Source: DATKGL01 sp035510795
Lineage (GTDB): Bacteria; Patescibacteriota; Saccharimonadia; Saccharimonadales; UBA4665
Length of the DNA stretch: 14,513 nucleotides
Assembly: GCA_035510795.1 (NCBI GenBank)
Contig: DATKGL010000004.1
Coordinates: 1 to 14,513 of the forward strand
Direction: 5' to 3'
Shown piece after piece: positions 1 to 6,526 of the stretch. The translations under genes were made by a program, and so were the position numbers. The notes under the pieces were generated by a model. It was not told where the DNA came from and ran no database searches. It saw only the letters and a program-made list of their open reading frames with translations. Numbering within the stretch: position 1 is the first letter of the stretch; every line of letters begins with the position of its first letter.

Positions 1-1
1 G

Positions 2-118
2 AAACGAGCTGAAGGCAAACGCTACAAAGAAGCAACCATTGTAAATGCCCGAAAGATACTTAACTGCGTCTACGCCGTATGGACGTGCAACACACCGTAC
101 AAAAGACCAAATACTTGA
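2..118 (+). CDS. IS110-family transposase, C-terminal fragment (cut by window edge)
   Basis: An open frame enters from the left edge and stops at TGA 116-118, giving about 38 residues. They include the stretch KRYKEA, then NARKIL and a final NTPYKRPNT. Small basic segments of the form G-K-(R/H)-x-K-x-A followed by a conserved A-R-K-(L/I)-L are typical of the tail of IS110/IS116/IS902 transposases (Transposase_20 region). These enzymes are DEDD-type recombinases that, in characterised members, are guided by a bridge RNA encoded in the element's non-coding end. The catalytic part lies outside the window. The neighbouring minus-strand protease stops only 2 bp after this stop codon, so any right end of the element must be very short or lie inside that gene. 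Family assignment rests on the tail only. Confidence 0.6.
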   Translation, partial: KRAEGKRYKEATIVNARKILNCVYAVWTCNTPYKRPNT

Positions 119-120
119 CT

Positions 121-777
121 TTAGATCTCAGGTCTAGAACCATACTGCTCATATAGTTCGAGCACATCAGTTGCAGTTTTTGTGCTTAAATCAAGTATAG
201 TCAGTTTCTGTTTTTCTAAAACTTGGTCAGCAATCCAAGTGCCAACTTTATAAACAATCCAGCGCTCTTTTAATTTTGGGTGGTAGAATTTCCACTCGCT
301 ATAGCTATTCTGAAAATCTTCCAGGCTCAATTGCTGCAAATCTTTTAGCCACTGTTTCAGGCTGTCTTCTGAAGTTTTCCTGTAGTCACCATATGGTTGC
401 CAGATCTTACAGTATTCTCGTTCAAATATAGTAGCCATACCCTCGTAGATAGCATTCTCAATTGCTGAAAAAGGGCCACTCCCTCCGGTGTAATTTTGGT
501 ACTGATGAAAGACCTCATGAAAAATTGTTGGGCGAATATCTTTAAGCTGCTTCTTTTTATCTTGAAAATCAGGATCGATTGAAATGGTAATAGTGTCATG
601 AGAATAGGCAAAGCCACCCACGCCGCTCTCGGGAATAATGCCGTAGTCGCTGAAATAGATTTTCACAGTTTTGGGCAGTTCTGGAAGCAATTCACGAACC
701 TCGTCATAGTATTTGGAGATGCTTGCTTCAAGCGGTTTTTCAGCTGATTCGTTCAGGTAGTGGATTATCTTGATCAT
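121..777 (-). CDS. Putative HExxH zinc metalloprotease (DUF2268-like)
   Basis: This 218-residue protein has no signal peptide and no membrane segment, so it is probably cytoplasmic. The zinc site is visible as HEVFH (H87, E88, H91) followed about 20 residues later by YEGMA with E112, the usual third ligand in gluzincin-type peptidases. The layout resembles DUF2268-type predicted Zn-dependent proteases. The substrate is unknown. The ATG at 777 is preceded by TATAGT (784-789) with only 6 bases between, which suggests a leaderless mRNA; no Shine-Dalgarno sequence is present. A terminator at 796-820 separates it from the upstream tRNA-Arg operon, so it is probably transcribed alone. Its 3' end abuts the IS110 transposase end. 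The protease class is fairly secure; the exact family is not. Confidence 0.7.
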   Translation of the reverse strand: MIKIIHYLNESAEKPLEASISKYYDEVRELLPELPKTVKIYFSDYGIIPESGVGGFAYSHDTITISIDPDFQDKKKQLKDIRPTIFHEVFHQYQNYTGGSGPFSAIENAIYEGMATIFEREYCKIWQPYGDYRKTSEDSLKQWLKDLQQLSLEDFQNSYSEWKFYHPKLKERWIVYKVGTWIADQVLEKQKLTILDLSTKTATDVLELYEQYGSRPEI

Positions 778-783
778 GATCTA

Positions 784-789
784 ACTATA
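784..789 (-). promoter_or_regulatory. -10 box of the metalloprotease gene
   Basis: TATAGT on the minus strand ends 6 bases before the ATG at 777. Transcription would be expected to start at or next to the start codon. No good -35 is visible, because that position falls in the preceding terminator. Confidence 0.45.
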
Positions 790-795
790 ACAAAC

Positions 796-820
796 AAAAA
801 CCCCTTTGATTTAAGAGGTT
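796..820 (-). terminator. Rho-independent terminator after the tRNA-Arg pair
   Basis: Read on the minus strand, an 8-bp stem (AACCTCTT with AAGGGGTT, one G-U pair) closes a 6-base loop and runs directly into a T-tract. It lies 16 bases past the CCA end of tRNA-Arg(CCG), as expected for the end of the tRNA transcript. Confidence 0.75.
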
Positions 821-835
821 TAAGCATAAGCGAAA

Positions 836-912
836 TGGTACACCCGATAGGATTCGAACCTACGGCCTTTGGTACCGGAAACCAACGCTCTATCCAACTG
901 AGCTACGGGTGC
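836..912 (-). tRNA. tRNA-Arg (anticodon CCG)
   Basis: This is a 77-base cloverleaf including an encoded CCA. The acceptor stem is GCACCCG against CGGGTGT, with a G1-U72 wobble and discriminator A. The D-stem is GCTC/GAGC. The anticodon stem TTGGT/ACCAA closes the loop TTCCGGT, giving CCG. The T-arm contains GTTCGAAT. It is second in a two-tRNA operon, one base after tRNA-Arg(TCG), and a terminator follows at 796-820. Confidence 0.95.
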
Positions 913-913
913 G

Positions 914-990
914 TGGTACCCGCGGAGGGATTCGAACCCCCGACCCTCTGTTCCGAAGACAGATGCTCTGATCCACTGAGCTACGCGGGC
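914..990 (-). tRNA. tRNA-Arg (anticodon TCG)
   Basis: This is a 77-base cloverleaf with encoded CCA. The acceptor is GCCCGCG against CGCGGGT, again with a G1-U72 wobble, and the discriminator is A. The anticodon stem TCTGT/ACAGA closes CTTCGGA, giving TCG. It is the first gene of the tandem pair. A TATAAT box (1007-1012) lies 16 bases upstream of its 5' end. Confidence 0.95.
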
Positions 991-1006
991 TTGTCGTTAG
1001 TAATCC

Positions 1007-1012
1007 ATTATA
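1007..1012 (-). promoter_or_regulatory. -10 box of the tRNA-Arg operon
   Basis: A consensus TATAAT on the minus strand is followed by GG and a leader running into the tRNA 5' end. The start would lie near 1000, giving a leader of about 10 bases. The box and leader recur almost exactly upstream of murA (6471-6494). No clear -35 hexamer is seen. Confidence 0.7.
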
Positions 1013-1062
1013 TCCTAAAGGGCACGTTTCTTTTAGCTCCCTGCTAATGTATTCTAAATTCA

Positions 1063-1926
1063 GTGATAACTGTCTTTCAAGCAATTATTATCGGATTAGT
1101 GCAGGGCATTACAGAACTGTTTCCGATATCTAGTCTCGGCCATAGCGTCATTCTGCCCAGTATTTTCGGCTGGAATCTTCATCAGAGTGATAAGTATTAT
1201 TTAACCTTTCTAGTTGCCACCCATTTTGCCACAGCTCTTGTATTATTCCTGTTCTTTTTTAAAGATTGGATGAAAATTCTTAAAGGCTTGGCTAGATCTC
1301 TTAGGGCTAGATACATCGACAAGTCGGATACTTACGCCAAACTCGGCTGGCTGCTGGTAATCGGAACCATACCGGCTGGCATTCTCGGCTTATTGTTTCA
1401 GGATTCTCTCCAGAAACTGTTTGCTTCAGCCCGTATTGCAGCTGTACTACTGATCATTAACGGGGTGATTTTATGGGGTGCCGAAAAAATGCGTAAATAT
1501 GCAAAAAACGTCAAGGAAACTGCTGCCCAGAGTGATAAAAATGCCTCCAAACTTAGCTGGGGCCAATCATTTTTGATCGGTACAGTTCAATCGGCCGCCT
1601 TATTGCCTGGCATATCGAGATCCGGTTCCTCGATGGCCGGCGGGCTGCTAGCCGGCCTAAATAATGAAGAAGCCGCCCGCTTCAGTTTCTTATTAGCTAC
1701 TCCAATTATTGGGGCAGCGGCGCTTCTAAAACTGCCCTCATTATTTACAAGTTCTATAGCGCCCGAACGGTCAGCAATACTCTGGGGCGCGCTTGCCGCA
1801 GCGGTTGCCGCATATATATCGGTTCGATTTTTGGTTAAATATTTTCAGACCAGAACACTAAAACCGTTTGCTATCTATTGCCTGATTGCCGGACTTACTT
1901 TTTCTCTGTATCTTGGGCTGAAATAG
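1063..1926 (+). CDS. uppP: Undecaprenyl-diphosphatase
   Basis: This integral membrane enzyme (287 residues; the family is about 265-290) hydrolyses undecaprenyl diphosphate to undecaprenyl phosphate, recycling the carrier lipid of peptidoglycan synthesis. The N-terminal motif is present as QGITE (Q14, E18) followed by FPISSLGH with S23-S24 and H27; the usual SSTGH is SSLGH here. The second signature PGISRSG lies at residues 182-188, with R186 the expected phosphate-contacting arginine. Several hydrophobic helices alternate with short loops, and a charged loop lies around 139-165. The start is GTG; no nearer ATG fits the frame and no Shine-Dalgarno is seen. TATTCT at 1050-1055 may serve as a -10 for a leaderless message. 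The gene is divergent from the tRNA-Arg pair, and its 3' end overlaps the convergent small membrane gene by 32 bp. Confidence 0.93.
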   Translation: MITVFQAIIIGLVQGITELFPISSLGHSVILPSIFGWNLHQSDKYYLTFLVATHFATALVLFLFFFKDWMKILKGLARSLRARYIDKSDTYAKLGWLLVIGTIPAGILGLLFQDSLQKLFASARIAAVLLIINGVILWGAEKMRKYAKNVKETAAQSDKNASKLSWGQSFLIGTVQSAALLPGISRSGSSMAGGLLAGLNNEEAARFSFLLATPIIGAAALLKLPSLFTSSIAPERSAILWGALAAAVAAYISVRFLVKYFQTRTLKPFAIYCLIAGLTFSLYLGLK

Positions 1927-2143
1927 CTGGTTTGCTACCGCTCCAAAACCAAGCCAAAACCCAAGCGGCCAAAGCCAAGACAAGTGCCGCCAATCCATGT
2001 TTCAAATGTTTATGCGTCGAACCGGCACTGTAGCCGGGGAAAAAGTGAGGTAGCGAACCGGCCGGAGTTACCCAGTAATAAATTGCCAATACTAAGAAAA
2101 CGAGGCCTAAAATAACCAATAAATAAATTGCAGTTTTTTTCAT
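1895..2143 (-). CDS. Small two-helix membrane protein, unknown function
   Basis: This 82-residue protein has two hydrophobic segments, about residues 4-26 and 48-67. They are joined by a loop rich in Gly, Pro, His and aromatic residues (SLPHFFPGYS, then KHLKHG), and the tail is polar. The positive N-terminus predicts both ends inside. A good Shine-Dalgarno (AGAGG) precedes the ATG at 2143, and an extended -10 lies further upstream, so the frame is probably real although short. It converges on uppP and overlaps its last 32 bp. I do not recognise a named family. The His-rich loop could bind a metal or simply face outward; nothing in the sequence decides this. Confidence 0.65.
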   Translation of the reverse strand: MKKTAIYLLVILGLVFLVLAIYYWVTPAGSLPHFFPGYSAGSTHKHLKHGLAALVLALAAWVLAWFWSGSKPAISAQDTEKK

Positions 2144-2183
2144 ATAATTACCTCTTTAAGTTACTTGGTTGACACCTGTTTAT

Positions 2184-2189
2184 ATTATC
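2184..2189 (-). promoter_or_regulatory. Extended -10 for the small membrane protein gene
   Basis: On the minus strand GATAAT is preceded by TG plus one base, an extended -10 arrangement. The predicted leader is about 35 bases and contains the AGAGG ribosome-binding site just before the ATG at 2143. Confidence 0.4.
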
Positions 2190-2191
2190 AC

Positions 2192-2210
2192 AACGACTGC
2201 CTATGTCGTT
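2192..2210. repeat. Inverted repeat between divergent genes
   Basis: AACGAC (2192-2197) and GTCGTT (2205-2210) form a perfect 6-bp inverted repeat around a 7-base centre. It lies just upstream of the extended -10 of the minus-strand small membrane gene and 60 bp before the plus-strand gene. It could be an operator or a weak hairpin; the sequence alone does not tell. Confidence 0.35.
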
Positions 2211-2269
2211 TTATCCAAAACTGTTAACATGAGCTTATTAAATATTAAACAAGGCAGGCAAGTATAGTT

Positions 2270-2632
2270 ATGAAAACACCAACTAAACTTAACCAGTGCG
2301 GCAATGCTTTTGTCCATGTATTAATCGGACTTGTCGTGTTAGTGGCTATAGGCATAACGGGCTGGCGTATATATGATCTGCGCAACTCCAAAAAAACAGA
2401 TATAGTTACTTCAAATGTTAGTTCCACTAAAGCGGTTCCTGCTTCGGCTGCCTCTGCTACTGCTCAAACCACAACTTCAAACGTCCCCATAGCCAGCGGG
2501 ACGGATAATGCTAGCTTAAGCGGCGACTTGAAGGCGATCAGCGGTTCACTGAACCAAGAAAGCCAGTCATCGGCTTCAGCCACGGCTTCCATAAATGACC
2601 AGCAAAATGAAATTCAAGTACCAACTAATTAG
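2270..2632 (+). CDS. Single-pass membrane-anchored protein, low-complexity exterior
   Basis: This 120-residue protein has a short N-terminus, one hydrophobic helix at about 14-32 (starting FVHVLIGLVVL), a positive stop-transfer patch around R40-K44, and then some 75 residues rich in Ser, Ala, Thr and Gln. The helix resembles the N-terminal helix of pilin-like proteins common in this group. I see no clear prepilin cleavage site with a following Phe and Glu5, so pilin identity is not claimed. The orientation of the helix is uncertain. Only 20 bp separate it from the next secreted-protein gene, which suggests an operon. The ribosome-binding site is weak (AAGG about 15 bases upstream). Confidence 0.65.
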   Translation: MKTPTKLNQCGNAFVHVLIGLVVLVAIGITGWRIYDLRNSKKTDIVTSNVSSTKAVPASAASATAQTTTSNVPIASGTDNASLSGDLKAISGSLNQESQSSASATASINDQQNEIQVPTN

Positions 2633-2652
2633 GTGAAAAGCGAATAAATACT

Positions 2653-3441
2653 ATGAAATATGTTTATAACCCGAAGAAAACACTAACTTTAATAATCATT
2701 GCCGCAACGATTGGTAGCTGGACATTGTTGCCGGCACTTGCCGCTGCTACGGTAAAAACTGCCAGCACTTCCGCGGGTACTGCGTCTTCGTCTTCCGGCT
2801 CGCAATCGGCCAGCTCACAAGCTCAGCAACAACAGCATCTGCAGAACATCATCAGCAAGGGCAATGCGGAAATCAACCGCCGCCTGACTTCGCTTGGTCA
2901 ACTTAGCGGGCAAATTACTTCATCAGCCAAACTGGCTGCAGCTGACCAAACTGCCCTGGAAGCGGAAGTTAATTCTGAAATAAGCGGACTGAAAAGCCTA
3001 CAAACTCAACTTGATAGTGAAACTCAGTTGAGTAATGCCATTAAAGATGCCCAGAGCATCATCAGCGATTATCGGGTTTATGCTCTTATTTTGCCTAAAG
3101 TATGGTTAATCAAAACAGCCGACAACCAGCAGGCGACAGAAGCTAAGCTGTCGGTCTTCGCCCAAAAATTGCAAACCCGCCTGACGGCCGAACAAACTGC
3201 CGGCAAAGATGCAACAACTCTCTTGACTGATTTAGCAGCCATGAACTCTGATATCAGCAGTGCCCAATCTATTTCAAGTTCAATCGAGCAGAGTGTTGTA
3301 CCGCTTCAGCCTACCGATTATGACACTAACCACTCTGTTTTAAGCGGGGATGCCGCTCAGCTCAAAACCGCTCATGCCAATAACGTTGCTGCCTACAATC
3401 AAGCTCAAGCAATTGTCAACGGGTTGGAAAGCTTAAAATAA
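2653..3441 (+). CDS. Secreted coiled-coil protein, unknown function
   Basis: This 262-residue protein has a classical signal peptide: positive N-terminus, hydrophobic core at about 10-27, and a PALA-A cleavage site near residue 30. A Ser/Gln-rich linker (about 36-60) follows, then a long helical part with heptad-like spacing of Leu, Ile and Ala (about 60-120 and 160-215) and a shorter helical C-terminus. There is no sorting signal, lipobox or C-terminal membrane helix, so it is likely released or held by other surface contacts. It follows the membrane-anchored gene after 20 bp and probably shares its transcript. It ends one base before the convergent XRE regulator. No named family is recognised. 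A structural or envelope role is inferred from the export signal and coiled coils only. Confidence 0.75.
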   Translation: MKYVYNPKKTLTLIIIAATIGSWTLLPALAAATVKTASTSAGTASSSSGSQSASSQAQQQQHLQNIISKGNAEINRRLTSLGQLSGQITSSAKLAAADQTALEAEVNSEISGLKSLQTQLDSETQLSNAIKDAQSIISDYRVYALILPKVWLIKTADNQQATEAKLSVFAQKLQTRLTAEQTAGKDATTLLTDLAAMNSDISSAQSISSSIEQSVVPLQPTDYDTNHSVLSGDAAQLKTAHANNVAAYNQAQAIVNGLESLK

Positions 3442-3442
3442 C

Positions 3443-3991
3443 TTAGTTTCTTTTCTTTGATTTTGGCTTAGGTGCCTCTAATAATTTAGTGCTGCTGACA
3501 TATTTGGCCTGCAGCATTGATAATCCCAGTTGTTTTATAAGTTCGCCAGCCTGCTGATAACTTAGGCCAATCCTTGAAATTGGTATAGCTGCATTGCTGC
3601 CGAAAGCGGCTTGGGTAAAATTAATAACCATGCCTTTTTCATTGACATCGATACTGACGTTGTCGCTGTAAATAACTCTAGCGTCTAGAGCCATCATCAC
3701 TACCAGCGGTCGCTGGCGGTCATCGCCAGCCGAGTTTTGGGACATATCGTCATAGCCGGCTAACTGCCACAGTACAATTGCTTCGTTGTCCTGAACCTTG
3801 AAATGATTCATTAGCAGCATCAGGATCTCTTCATTCGGTCTTTCAATACCGTTCTCCATCCTATTTAAATCATCAATATCAATTTCAACAGCACCAGATA
3901 CTTCAGCTAAGCTTTGTTTCAAGCCTTGCCGGATAGCTTTAAGCCGCCGCCCGAGAGTACTATATGGTGTATTGTTAGATGTTTGAGCCAT
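3443..3991 (-). CDS. XRE-type regulator with DUF3467-like C-terminal domain
   Basis: This 182-residue DNA-binding protein has an XRE helix-turn-helix at about 13-66 (LGRRLKAIRQGLKQSLAEV, then NRMENG and RPNEEIL). A C-terminal alpha/beta domain follows at about 95-162 (starting VMMALDARVIYSD), resembling DUF3467-type domains, and the tail is basic. The start was set at the ATG at 3991. An in-frame ATG at 4072 would add 27 residues with no similarity to the domain and would overlap the murB start. TATAAA at 3996-4001 ends 4 bases before the chosen ATG. The gene is divergent from murB with only 71 bp between start codons, so a role in controlling murB or itself is plausible but not shown. Confidence 0.78.
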   Translation of the reverse strand: MAQTSNNTPYSTLGRRLKAIRQGLKQSLAEVSGAVEIDIDDLNRMENGIERPNEEILMLLMNHFKVQDNEAIVLWQLAGYDDMSQNSAGDDRQRPLVVMMALDARVIYSDNVSIDVNEKGMVINFTQAAFGSNAAIPISRIGLSYQQAGELIKQLGLSMLQAKYVSSTKLLEAPKPKSKKRN

Positions 3992-3995
3992 GGAC

Positions 3996-4001
3996 TTTAT
4001 A
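3996..4001 (-). promoter_or_regulatory. -10 box of the XRE/DUF3467-like gene
   Basis: TATAAA on the minus strand lies 4 bases before the ATG at 3991, placing the transcript start at or inside the start codon. No convincing -35 is visible. Confidence 0.4.
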
Positions 4002-4050
4002 GTAGCTTGGAATATTTTTACACGCAAGTATAAACCGTTAGCGGGCAAGG

Positions 4051-4056
4051 TATAAT
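4051..4056 (+). promoter_or_regulatory. -10 box of murB; decides the start codon
   Basis: A consensus TATAAT is immediately followed by ATG 4057-4059 and then a second in-frame ATG at 4063. A normal start 6-7 bases past the -10 would begin the mRNA at the second ATG, leaving the first untranscribed. This supports a leaderless murB starting at 4063. Confidence 0.55.
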
Positions 4057-4062
4057 ATGACC

Positions 4063-5091
4063 ATGCAGCCAAAGAAAAATGTCAGCTTAGCCCAATATTC
4101 AACCATGCGATTGGGCGGAATGGCCAAGTATGCCCAGGATGTCCATTCCGTTGACGAGTTGACGGATGTTCTTAACTGGGCCAAGCCAAAGAGCCTGACT
4201 GTTTTAATGATCGGTGGCGGAAGTAATATTATTTGGCGGGACGAGGGCTTTAACGGGCTGCTTCTGGTTAATAAAATCATGGGGTACGAACTTGAACCTG
4301 CCGGCGGTAACGAATATGAGTTAACCATTGGTGCCGGCGAGAATTGGGATAATGTCGTTGCCAGGACTGTTGAGGCCGGTCTATCCGGTATTGAGGCGCT
4401 ATCGTTAATACCTGGAACCGCCGGGGCAACACCGATTCAAAACGTCGGGGCCTACGGTCAGGAGATAGCTGACACCCTGGCGAGCGTTATTGCTTATGAT
4501 AATCAAACCGCCCAGATCACTGAAATAGCTGGCACGGATTGTCAGTTCGGCTATCGGACCAGTAGGTTTAAAACCGCTGACCGCGGACGGTATTTTATAA
4601 CTGGCTTGACGCTTAGACTGAACAAGGCCAATCCCATGCCGCCTTTTTACCCCTCGCTGCAAAAGTATCTCGATAAAAAAGCCATTACTATTTATAATCC
4701 GAAAATTATCCGCGAAGCCGTTATAGATATCCGCCAGACAAAATTACCGGATCCTAATAAAACCGCCAATAACGGCTCATTCTTTTGCAACCCGACAATT
4801 GGCACCGGCCAGCTCGAGGAAATTAAAGCGAAATTTCCGGCACTGGCTTTTTGGCCGGCCGGCAATAATAAATTTAAACTATCGGCTGCTTGGCTGATTG
4901 AACAAGCTGGTTTTCATGACTATCATGACAGCGAAACAGGAATCGCTACATGGCCCAGCCAGCCGCTGGTACTGATTAACGAGCACGCCCAAAAAACGGC
5001 AGACTTACTAAAGTTTGCATCTAAAATAATTTCCGCTGTCCAACTTAAGTTTGACGTAACACTGGTACAAGAACCCTTGTTGCTCCCCTGA
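4063..5091 (+). CDS. murB: UDP-N-acetylenolpyruvoylglucosamine reductase
   Basis: MurB is a cytoplasmic FAD enzyme that reduces enolpyruvyl-UDP-GlcNAc to UDP-MurNAc with NADPH, the step after MurA. Numbering from the upstream ATG at 4057 (344 residues; 342 from 4063): the FAD-binding region contains STMRLGG (15-21) and GGGSNII (53-59), then PGTAGATPIQNVGAYG (119-134). YRTS (166-169) corresponds to the Tyr/Arg pair of the E. coli active site. GSFF with S241 is the proton-donating serine, and QEP with E339 is the catalytic glutamate near the end. The full length matches the family. I placed the start at the second ATG because a TATAAT box abuts the first. It is divergent from an XRE-type regulator and ends 8 bp from convergent glyA, with no terminator visible. 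Confidence 0.95.
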   Translation: MQPKKNVSLAQYSTMRLGGMAKYAQDVHSVDELTDVLNWAKPKSLTVLMIGGGSNIIWRDEGFNGLLLVNKIMGYELEPAGGNEYELTIGAGENWDNVVARTVEAGLSGIEALSLIPGTAGATPIQNVGAYGQEIADTLASVIAYDNQTAQITEIAGTDCQFGYRTSRFKTADRGRYFITGLTLRLNKANPMPPFYPSLQKYLDKKAITIYNPKIIREAVIDIRQTKLPDPNKTANNGSFFCNPTIGTGQLEEIKAKFPALAFWPAGNNKFKLSAAWLIEQAGFHDYHDSETGIATWPSQPLVLINEHAQKTADLLKFASKIISAVQLKFDVTLVQEPLLLP

Positions 5092-5099
5092 GCGTAAAT

Positions 5100-6383
5100 T
5101 TATTGATCGCTAGGCAAGGGGAAACTGAGTGCGAATTCGCTGACTTCTAAGCGTAGTTTCTCGAGTGTCTTTTCGTCGTTGCGGGCCTTAACAGCGCTGG
5201 CCAGCCATAGCGCAACCTGGATCATATCTTTTTCTTTCAGTCCGCGGGTGGTTATAGCCGGAGTGCCCAACCTGAGTCCGGATGGTCGGTAAGGCGGCAA
5301 AGTGTCATTGGGGATTGCATTGCAGTTAGTAGCAAGACCGACCCGTTCAAATAGACTTTGTGCTTCCCGGCCGTCGATTTTGTAGCTGGCTGGCATATTA
5401 ATCATGATCAGGTGATTATCTGTGCCATTGGTGACCAGTTTAAAACCTTGTTTCATTAACTCATCCGCCAAAACCTTGGCATTTTTTAATATCTGAATAG
5501 CATAGTCTTTAAAGGCCGGCTGCATCGCCTCGCCGAATGCGACGGCTTTGGCCAGTATGGTGTTCATGTGCGGTCCGCCCTGAAAACCCGGAAAGACCTC
5601 CCGGTCAATCAGGGTAGGTAGGTTCTCAACGGTTTTAGCGGGCGCTTTAAGCGGGTTGCCAACCGTGCCTTTTGTTAAAATAAGGCCGCCCCGCGGACCT
5701 CTTAGGGTTTTATGGGTTGTGGCAGTGATTATATGAAATCCAAAATCAAACGGGTTTGGCAAAACACCGGCTGCTATTAATCCGGCAATATGAGCCATAT
5801 CCGCCATTAACACTGCTCCGACTTCCCGGCCGATTTCAGCAAATTTTTTGTAATCGAGGCTTCTAGGATAACCACTAAACCCGGCCAAAATTATTCTCGG
5901 TTTAGTCTTAAGGGCTTCTTCTCGCATCGCATCGTAATCTAGTTCGCCTGTCTCGACGTCTTTAACGCCATAGCGGACAAAATTATATAGTTTAGCGCTG
6001 CTAGTAACGGGGCTGCCGTGTGTCAAGTGGCCGCCGTGGTCAAGCTTCATCGCCATAATGTTGTCACCAGGCTCCAGCCAAGCTTGATAGACAGCTATAT
6101 TGGCCGGCGCGCCGGAATGCGGCTGGACGTTGGCATGATCGGCCTTGAACAGTTTCTTTGCTCTATCAATAGCAATGGTTTCAACCTTGTCGGTATTTAC
6201 TTGCCCGCCGTAATATCTTTTTCCCGGGTAGCCTTCGGAATATTTGTTGGTGTAGATGCTACCAAGCGCGGTCAACACGTCTCGGCTAACGTAATTTTCG
6301 CTGGGGATTAATTCCAGCTCGTCACGTTGGCGTTTTTCTTCTGCTTCTAATAGTTTTTGTAATACCTCATCCTTGATCTTCAT
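5100..6383 (-). CDS. glyA: Serine hydroxymethyltransferase
   Basis: GlyA is a cytoplasmic PLP enzyme that interconverts serine and glycine while loading a one-carbon unit on tetrahydrofolate. The 427-residue length fits the family. Visible signatures are LIPSENY (25-31), GYPGKRYYGG (51-60), QPHSGAPANIAVY (87-99), and the cofactor site TATTHKTLRGPRGG (220-233) with K225 as the expected Schiff-base lysine; RPSGLRLGTPA lies near the C-terminus. The ATG at 6383 has a strong Shine-Dalgarno AAGGAG (6389-6394) five bases upstream, unlike its leaderless-looking neighbours. It is divergent from murA across 143 bp and convergent with murB. Confidence 0.97.
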   Translation of the reverse strand: MKIKDEVLQKLLEAEEKRQRDELELIPSENYVSRDVLTALGSIYTNKYSEGYPGKRYYGGQVNTDKVETIAIDRAKKLFKADHANVQPHSGAPANIAVYQAWLEPGDNIMAMKLDHGGHLTHGSPVTSSAKLYNFVRYGVKDVETGELDYDAMREEALKTKPRIILAGFSGYPRSLDYKKFAEIGREVGAVLMADMAHIAGLIAAGVLPNPFDFGFHIITATTHKTLRGPRGGLILTKGTVGNPLKAPAKTVENLPTLIDREVFPGFQGGPHMNTILAKAVAFGEAMQPAFKDYAIQILKNAKVLADELMKQGFKLVTNGTDNHLIMINMPASYKIDGREAQSLFERVGLATNCNAIPNDTLPPYRPSGLRLGTPAITTRGLKEKDMIQVALWLASAVKARNDEKTLEKLRLEVSEFALSFPLPSDQ

Positions 6384-6388
6384 AGCTG

Positions 6389-6409
6389 CTCCTTAGTGTC
6401 TATTTTATA
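6389..6409 (-). promoter_or_regulatory. glyA ribosome-binding site and -10 box
   Basis: On the minus strand a TATAAA box (6404-6409) is followed by a short leader carrying AAGGAG (6389-6394), five bases from the glyA ATG. A matching -35 is not evident. Confidence 0.5.
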
Positions 6410-6470
6410 CTATGGTAGATGGGGTACGTTATATCATTTATTTATTGTAGCAATTTATTTCTAATTCAAC

Positions 6471-6494
6471 TATAATGGTTCTACTAACGACAAG
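6471..6494 (+). promoter_or_regulatory. Distal murA promoter and leader, shared with the tRNA-Arg operon
   Basis: TATAAT (6471-6476) followed by GG, and TACTAACGACAAG at 6482-6494, repeat the -10 and leader of the tRNA-Arg operon (990-1012, minus strand) with one extra base in the spacer. Initiation near 6483 would give murA a leader of about 44 bases. No consensus -35 is seen; TTGTAG lies 20 bases upstream of the box. Confidence 0.55.
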
Positions 6495-6519
6495 ATATTA
6501 ATTACCATATCTGATATAA
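6493..6519 (+). promoter_or_regulatory. Palindromic candidate operator over the start-proximal murA -10
   Basis: AGATAT (6493-6498) and ATATCT (6507-6512) form an inverted repeat, and ATATC-T-GATAT (6507-6517) is a perfect 11-base palindrome. The palindrome overlaps TATAAC (6514-6519), which ends 7 bases before the murA ATG. A dimeric repressor bound here would block that promoter. The XRE domain on MurA itself is an obvious candidate binder, but this is inference. Confidence 0.45.
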
Positions 6520-6526
6520 CATTAAA

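Noticed and set aside
760..1047. 95-residue plus-strand frame
   Set aside because: It covers both tRNA-Arg genes on the opposite strand and is composed of tRNA antisense sequence.
2270..2632. Type IV pilin call for the membrane-anchored protein
   Set aside because: The helix is pilin-like, but the prepilin cleavage site and Glu5 are not evident.
3992..4072. 27-residue N-terminal extension of the XRE/DUF3467-like regulator
   Set aside because: It would overlap murB and its promoter, has no domain similarity, and a -10 box sits just before the internal ATG at 3991.
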